Below are positions 6,672-10,147 of a DNA stretch of 10,147 nt, piece after piece. Made by a program: the position numbers and the translations under genes. Source of the DNA: Candidatus Nanopelagicales bacterium (GTDB lineage Bacteria; Actinomycetota; Actinomycetes; S36-B12; GCA-2699445); NCBI GenBank assembly GCA_029939085.1, contig JAOZTQ010000027.1, positions 1,182 to 11,328 of the forward strand. Direction: 5' to 3'. Numbering within the stretch: the first letter of the stretch is position 1; every line of letters begins with the position of its first letter. Under the pieces are notes generated by a model. The model was not told where the DNA came from and made no database searches. It was given only the letters and a program-made list of their open reading frames with translations.

Positions 6672-7600
6672 TGCGCCTGGGCGTGCTCGACATCGGATCA
6701 AACACAGTTCATCTATTGGTGGTGGACGCCTATCAGGGTGCCGCCCCGGTAGCGGCAGACAGTCGCAAAATCGAGTTGAGGTTGGCCGAACATCTCGATT
6801 CGAACGGCAATATAGATCGCTCAGCAATCGCCGCACTGGAGGGCTTCCTTCAAGAGGCCCAGTCGGTTGCGGAAGACCTTGGCGTCACCGAGGTCATGGC
6901 GTTTGCGACTTCTGCAGTACGAGAAGCTGCAAACGGTGAAGAAGTATTGGCAGAGGTGCGGGACAGCACCGGAATCGATATCACGGTATTGACGGGACCT
7001 GAAGAAGCAAGGCTGACCTTCTTGGCCGTCCGGCGATGGTTCGGCTGGTCATCGGGTCGGCTGCTCGTCCTTGATATCGGTGGCGGCAGTCTTGAGATTG
7101 CTATTGGAGCTGATGAGGAGCCCGACGAGGCGATATCGGTACCACTTGGCGCGGGTCGGCTCACTCGAAACTGGTTTTCACAGGACCCACCTGATGAGCA
7201 GCAGGTGAGAGAACTGAGACGACATGTCCGGGTCGAAATTGCAGCCGAAGTAGCTCGAATGCAACGATCGGGAAGTCCGCAGCGGGTCGTTGCAACTTCC
7301 AAAACCTTTCGACAACTTGCTCGTATCGCAGGAGCGCAACCGTCGTCGGAAGGCCCTTTGGTTCCTCGTGCGTTGGCTTTGGCGGATCTAGTCGAGTGGG
7401 TGCCCAGGCTGGCTCAAATGAGTGCGGATGAGCGAGCAGAGCTTCCCGGAGTATCCCGTGGCCGAGCGCCACAACTTGTTGCTGGTGCACTTGTGGCCGA
7501 GGCTGCGATCGATCTATTCGGTGCCACGCAGGTGGATATATGCCCATGGGCACTTCGAGAAGGTGTCATTTTGCAGCGGCTCGATGGAATCTCGGCATGA
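6671..7600 (+). CDS. ppx: Ppx/GppA-family exopolyphosphatase (short, Rv0496-like)
   Basis: Enzymes of this family remove terminal phosphates from polyphosphate or convert pppGpp to ppGpp. The 309 residues cover only the two-lobed ASKHA phosphatase core; the C-terminal HD-like extension of E. coli Ppx/GppA is absent, as in mycobacterial Ppx1. LDIGSNTVHLLV (phosphate loop 1, Asp7) is at the start. GPEEARLTF at 109-117 holds the likely catalytic Glu (111 or 112), and DIGGGS at 135-140 is phosphate loop 2. The ending around CPWALREG is typical of the family. An in-frame ATG at 6653 would add six residues, but 6671 gives the family N-terminus MRLGVLDIGSNT and fits the leaderless promoter. The stop overlaps the next gene's ATG, so this is the first gene of a coupled operon. 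Whether polyphosphate or pppGpp is the main substrate cannot be told from the sequence. Confidence 0.93.
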   Translation: MRLGVLDIGSNTVHLLVVDAYQGAAPVAADSRKIELRLAEHLDSNGNIDRSAIAALEGFLQEAQSVAEDLGVTEVMAFATSAVREAANGEEVLAEVRDSTGIDITVLTGPEEARLTFLAVRRWFGWSSGRLLVLDIGGGSLEIAIGADEEPDEAISVPLGAGRLTRNWFSQDPPDEQQVRELRRHVRVEIAAEVARMQRSGSPQRVVATSKTFRQLARIAGAQPSSEGPLVPRALALADLVEWVPRLAQMSADERAELPGVSRGRAPQLVAGALVAEAAIDLFGATQVDICPWALREGVILQRLDGISA

Positions 7601-9957
7601 AGGCATCGCAGTCAGATGTGCTAACGCCATTCCTGCCCGATCTTGCGCAAGGTCTGACCAAACAGCAGGTCGAGGAACGCGTCGCCGCTGGCCTAACCAA
7701 TGTCGCTCCGGACGCGCGCAGCAGAAGTATTGGCGACATCGTTCGTGCCAATACCTTTACCTGGTTCAACGGTTTGATCGGTTCGTTGTGGATAGTGATG
7801 CTTTTGGTCGCGCCACCTCAAGATGCACTATTCGGTCTAGTCATCATCTTCAACACCGGAATCGGGATCATTCAGGAGTATCGCGCTTCGCGTGAGTTGT
7901 CGAAGTTATCTCTTATCGGAGCGGTGCGGCCGACAGTGATTCGTGACGGCAAACAGGTTGAAGTGAGCATTGCCGAAGTTGTCCGGGATGATCTAATCCT
8001 GCTCTCGCTTGGCGATCAACTGGTTGTCGACGGTGAAATCGTGACGAGTTCTGGTTTGGAGATCGACGAGAGCCTGTTGAGTGGTGAAGCCGATCCAGCC
8101 GATAAATCTCCGGGTGATCCGGGAATGAGCGGTTCATTCGTAGTTGCAGGAACTGGCGTGATGCAGGCGCAACGGGTTGGTTCTGATTCATTTGCGGCTG
8201 GACTTACCGCTGCAGCAAAGGAGTTCTCACCCGCGAACTCGGAGTTGCGCCGCGCGATTCAACGATTCATTCGTTTCGTTTCGGTTCTCGTGGCCCCAAT
8301 TGGGATTCTTCTTATTGTCAGCCAGTTGCGAGCGGATCAATCGCTAGATGACGCTATTCGAGGATCTATCGCAGGTGTCGTCACGATGATTCCGGAAGGT
8401 CTGGTGCTGCTCACCAGCATCGCTATGGCCGTCGCCGTGGTCCGACTAGCCCAACGGCAAGCATTGGTGCAGGAGATGCCCGCAGTGGAAGCTCTTGCGC
8501 GCACTGATGTGGTCTGTGTCGATAAGACTGGGACGCTCACGAGTCCGGGTATGGCGTTACGTGCAGTGCAGCCCATTGACGATCAATCGCAAGATCAAGT
8601 GAGGCGCATCCTTGGTGGGATAGCCGCTAGTGATCCACGGCCGAACCCGACCATGGATGCGATCCGTGATAAGTGTGAAGATCCCGGTTGGACGGTCACC
8701 GAAGCTGTGCCGTTCTCATCGACGCGAAAATGGTCTGCGGCCTCATTTGAGGGATTAGGAAACTTTGTGATCGGTGCGCCCGAGATGCTGATTCCGAATT
8801 TGGCTGGGCAAGTCTGGTGGGAGGAAGCGAAAGTAGAAACCGAACAAGGATCCCGCGTACTTCTACTGGCTGCTGCTGCATCGGCAGTGGAAGCCGACCA
8901 ACCCCTGCCACCTTTGTCTGAAATCGCCACGATTGTTATCGATCAGGTTTTGCGGGCTGATGCGATAGACACGGTTGAGTATTTCGAGAGCCAGGACGTA
9001 GAAGTGAAGGTGATCTCGGGAGACAACGCCGCAACTGTCGGAGCGATAGCGATACGAGCCGGCGTAGCCGGCGCAACTGATCCGGTCGACGCGACCGGAT
9101 TATCAGAGGATCCGAGTGAACTGGCCGAAGAAATGGATACGCATTCGGTTTTTGGCAGAGTTGCGCCGGATCAGAAGAGTGCCATGGTTACGGCGCTACA
9201 AGACAAAGGACATACCGTGACCATGACTGGCGATGGCGTTAACGACGTACTCGCCCTCAAAAAGGCCGATCTTGGAATTTCTATGGGATCAGGCGCTCCA
9301 GCAAGTCGGGCTGTTGCCCAGATCGTTTTGCTTAACAATAAGTGGTCGACGCTGCCCGAAATTGTTTATGAGGGCCGGCGGATACTGGGAAATATCGAGA
9401 GAGTGTCGGATGTCTTCCTAACTAAATCGATCTATGCCATGACCATTTCCTTGGCTACTGGACTCTTTAGCGTGCCTTTTCCTTTTCTGCCGCGGCAACT
9501 CACGCTTATCGCGTCTTTGACGATCGGGATTCCCGGATTTTTCCTAGCCCTGATGCCGAACTCGGATCGGTTTCGACCTGGTTTCTTCCGTCGAGTGATG
9601 GTCTTCGCTATTCCTGCCGGTTTGATCGCAGCGGCAACAGCTTTTACGACTTATTTGATTGCTACCGGGGCCTACGACGAGGACGAGGCTCGAACCTATA
9701 CATCAATAGCGCTGTTCGTAGTTGCGTTAGCGGTGCTACTAGAGTCTGCGCGGCCCCTCAACTTATTGCGATTATCGGTTGTGGCGATTATGGGGATAGC
9801 GTTCCTGACTGTGCTTGTCGTCCCTGCTCTGTCACAATTCTTTGCAATGGAAGTTGAAGAGTTGTCAGGTGTGACGTTGGCGCTTGTCGCCGGCGGGATA
9901 GGCGCTGCCCTAGTTCTTCTGCTGACGCCGGTTATTGATCGGATTCGGCGATCATGA
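7597..9957 (+). CDS. ctpE: CtpE-like P-type cation-transporting ATPase
   Basis: This 786-residue membrane pump has all P-type ATPase landmarks. The actuator motif SGEADP is at 162-167 (TGES in most family members). PEGL at 266-269 lies in M4. The phosphorylated aspartate is Asp309 in DKTGTLT, the nucleotide-binding Lys378 is in RKWS, and the hinge TGDGVND is at 544-550. Membrane helices are predicted at about 57-72, 78-94, 226-246, 258-285 and six more after residue 606, giving ten. It lacks heavy-metal CXXC domains and the CPC motif. The overall sequence, including LTLIASLTIGIPGFFLAL at about 635-652, closely resembles M. tuberculosis CtpE, linked to calcium uptake; the ion is therefore inferred. 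The start is ATG 7597 in an ATGA overlap with the ppx stop; an in-frame ATG at 7540 would run 61 bases into ppx. No Shine-Dalgarno site is seen, which suits translational coupling. Confidence 0.93.
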   Translation: MKASQSDVLTPFLPDLAQGLTKQQVEERVAAGLTNVAPDARSRSIGDIVRANTFTWFNGLIGSLWIVMLLVAPPQDALFGLVIIFNTGIGIIQEYRASRELSKLSLIGAVRPTVIRDGKQVEVSIAEVVRDDLILLSLGDQLVVDGEIVTSSGLEIDESLLSGEADPADKSPGDPGMSGSFVVAGTGVMQAQRVGSDSFAAGLTAAAKEFSPANSELRRAIQRFIRFVSVLVAPIGILLIVSQLRADQSLDDAIRGSIAGVVTMIPEGLVLLTSIAMAVAVVRLAQRQALVQEMPAVEALARTDVVCVDKTGTLTSPGMALRAVQPIDDQSQDQVRRILGGIAASDPRPNPTMDAIRDKCEDPGWTVTEAVPFSSTRKWSAASFEGLGNFVIGAPEMLIPNLAGQVWWEEAKVETEQGSRVLLLAAAASAVEADQPLPPLSEIATIVIDQVLRADAIDTVEYFESQDVEVKVISGDNAATVGAIAIRAGVAGATDPVDATGLSEDPSELAEEMDTHSVFGRVAPDQKSAMVTALQDKGHTVTMTGDGVNDVLALKKADLGISMGSGAPASRAVAQIVLLNNKWSTLPEIVYEGRRILGNIERVSDVFLTKSIYAMTISLATGLFSVPFPFLPRQLTLIASLTIGIPGFFLALMPNSDRFRPGFFRRVMVFAIPAGLIAAATAFTTYLIATGAYDEDEARTYTSIALFVVALAVLLESARPLNLLRLSVVAIMGIAFLTVLVVPALSQFFAMEVEELSGVTLALVAGGIGAALVLLLTPVIDRIRRS

Positions 9958-10147
9958 CGACATCAAGACACGGTCAGGGTCGTGATAAGTCGACGAACGC
10001 GGTGCGTATCCCAAATGCCAAGGTTGCTCTTTCGACTGCGTCGGTCTATCCCGAGTCCACAGCCGCGGCCTTTGAGATTGCGAGTCGACTGGGCTACGAC
10101 GGTATAGAAGTCATGGTGATGACCGATCAAGTGAGCCAGGATCCCGA
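9954..10147 (+). CDS. Sugar-phosphate isomerase/epimerase-like protein (partial, 5' end)
   Basis: Only the first 64 codons are present; the gene runs off the right edge. After a polar lead of about 22 residues, KVALSTASVYPES and RLGYDGIEVMV match the start of the AP-endonuclease-2/xylose-isomerase-like TIM-barrel family, and closely resemble Rv0498 of M. tuberculosis, which lies two genes after the ppx homologue there. The first beta strand and helix of the barrel are visible; metal ligands would lie outside the window. The ATG forms an ATGA overlap with the ATPase stop, so translation is probably coupled and this is the third gene of the ppx operon. Another possible start is GTG at 10002 (codon 17), which would remove much of the polar lead. 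The substrate is unknown. Confidence 0.85.
   Translation, partial: MTTSRHGQGRDKSTNAVRIPNAKVALSTASVYPESTAAAFEIASRLGYDGIEVMVMTDQVSQDP

Noticed and set aside
6850..7302. 150-codon open frame antisense to ppx
   Set aside because: It lies wholly inside the well-supported ppx gene and its translation is Ser/Arg/Pro-rich, as expected for a shadow frame.

Overview
The window looks like chromosomal core-genome DNA from an actinomycete (Actinomycetota) of moderate GC, somewhere in the fifties by eye. The basis is the gene set and close protein resemblance to Mycobacterium tuberculosis genes: a ClpC1-type unfoldase, an actinobacterial MutY, RadA, an Rv0495c-like cysteine-rich protein, an Rv0496-like short exopolyphosphatase, a CtpE-like P-type ATPase and an Rv0498-like sugar isomerase. 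I saw no tRNA, rRNA, insertion sequence, phage gene or CRISPR array. Nearly every base is coding, and no gap exceeds about 160 bases.

Layout. Bases 107-2599 (+) encode ClpC. It ends 3 bases from the stop of mutY (2603-3559, -), and a hairpin spans both stops. A 156-base divergent gap holding a 14-base-period tandem repeat separates mutY from radA (3716-5128, +). RadA converges on a small membrane-anchored, probably extracytoplasmic protein (5142-5759, -), again with a hairpin over both stops. A terminator-like gap (5760-5853) lies between that gene and the upstream Cys-rich Rv0495c-like gene (5854-6639, -). Divergent from it is a tightly coupled operon: ppx/gppA (6671-7600), a CtpE-like cation ATPase (7597-9957) and a sugar-phosphate isomerase/epimerase-like gene (9954 to beyond the window edge). 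Both of its gene junctions are ATGA stop/start overlaps.

How the genes work together. The left half is housekeeping for protein quality control (ClpC) and DNA repair (MutY for 8-oxoG:A mispairs, RadA for recombination intermediates). The right half is the conserved actinobacterial ppx cluster, here with a P-type cation pump inserted between the phosphatase and the isomerase, which suggests coordinated polyphosphate or nucleotide-signal turnover and cation transport.

I found no clearly new defence or mobile system. The most interesting signals are regulatory and contextual. Three starts have the same leaderless geometry (TAnnnT, six bases, start codon), two of them back to back within 33 bases. 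Direct repeats occur in the mutY/radA promoter gap. There is no disA next to radA. A cation pump sits inside the ppx operon.
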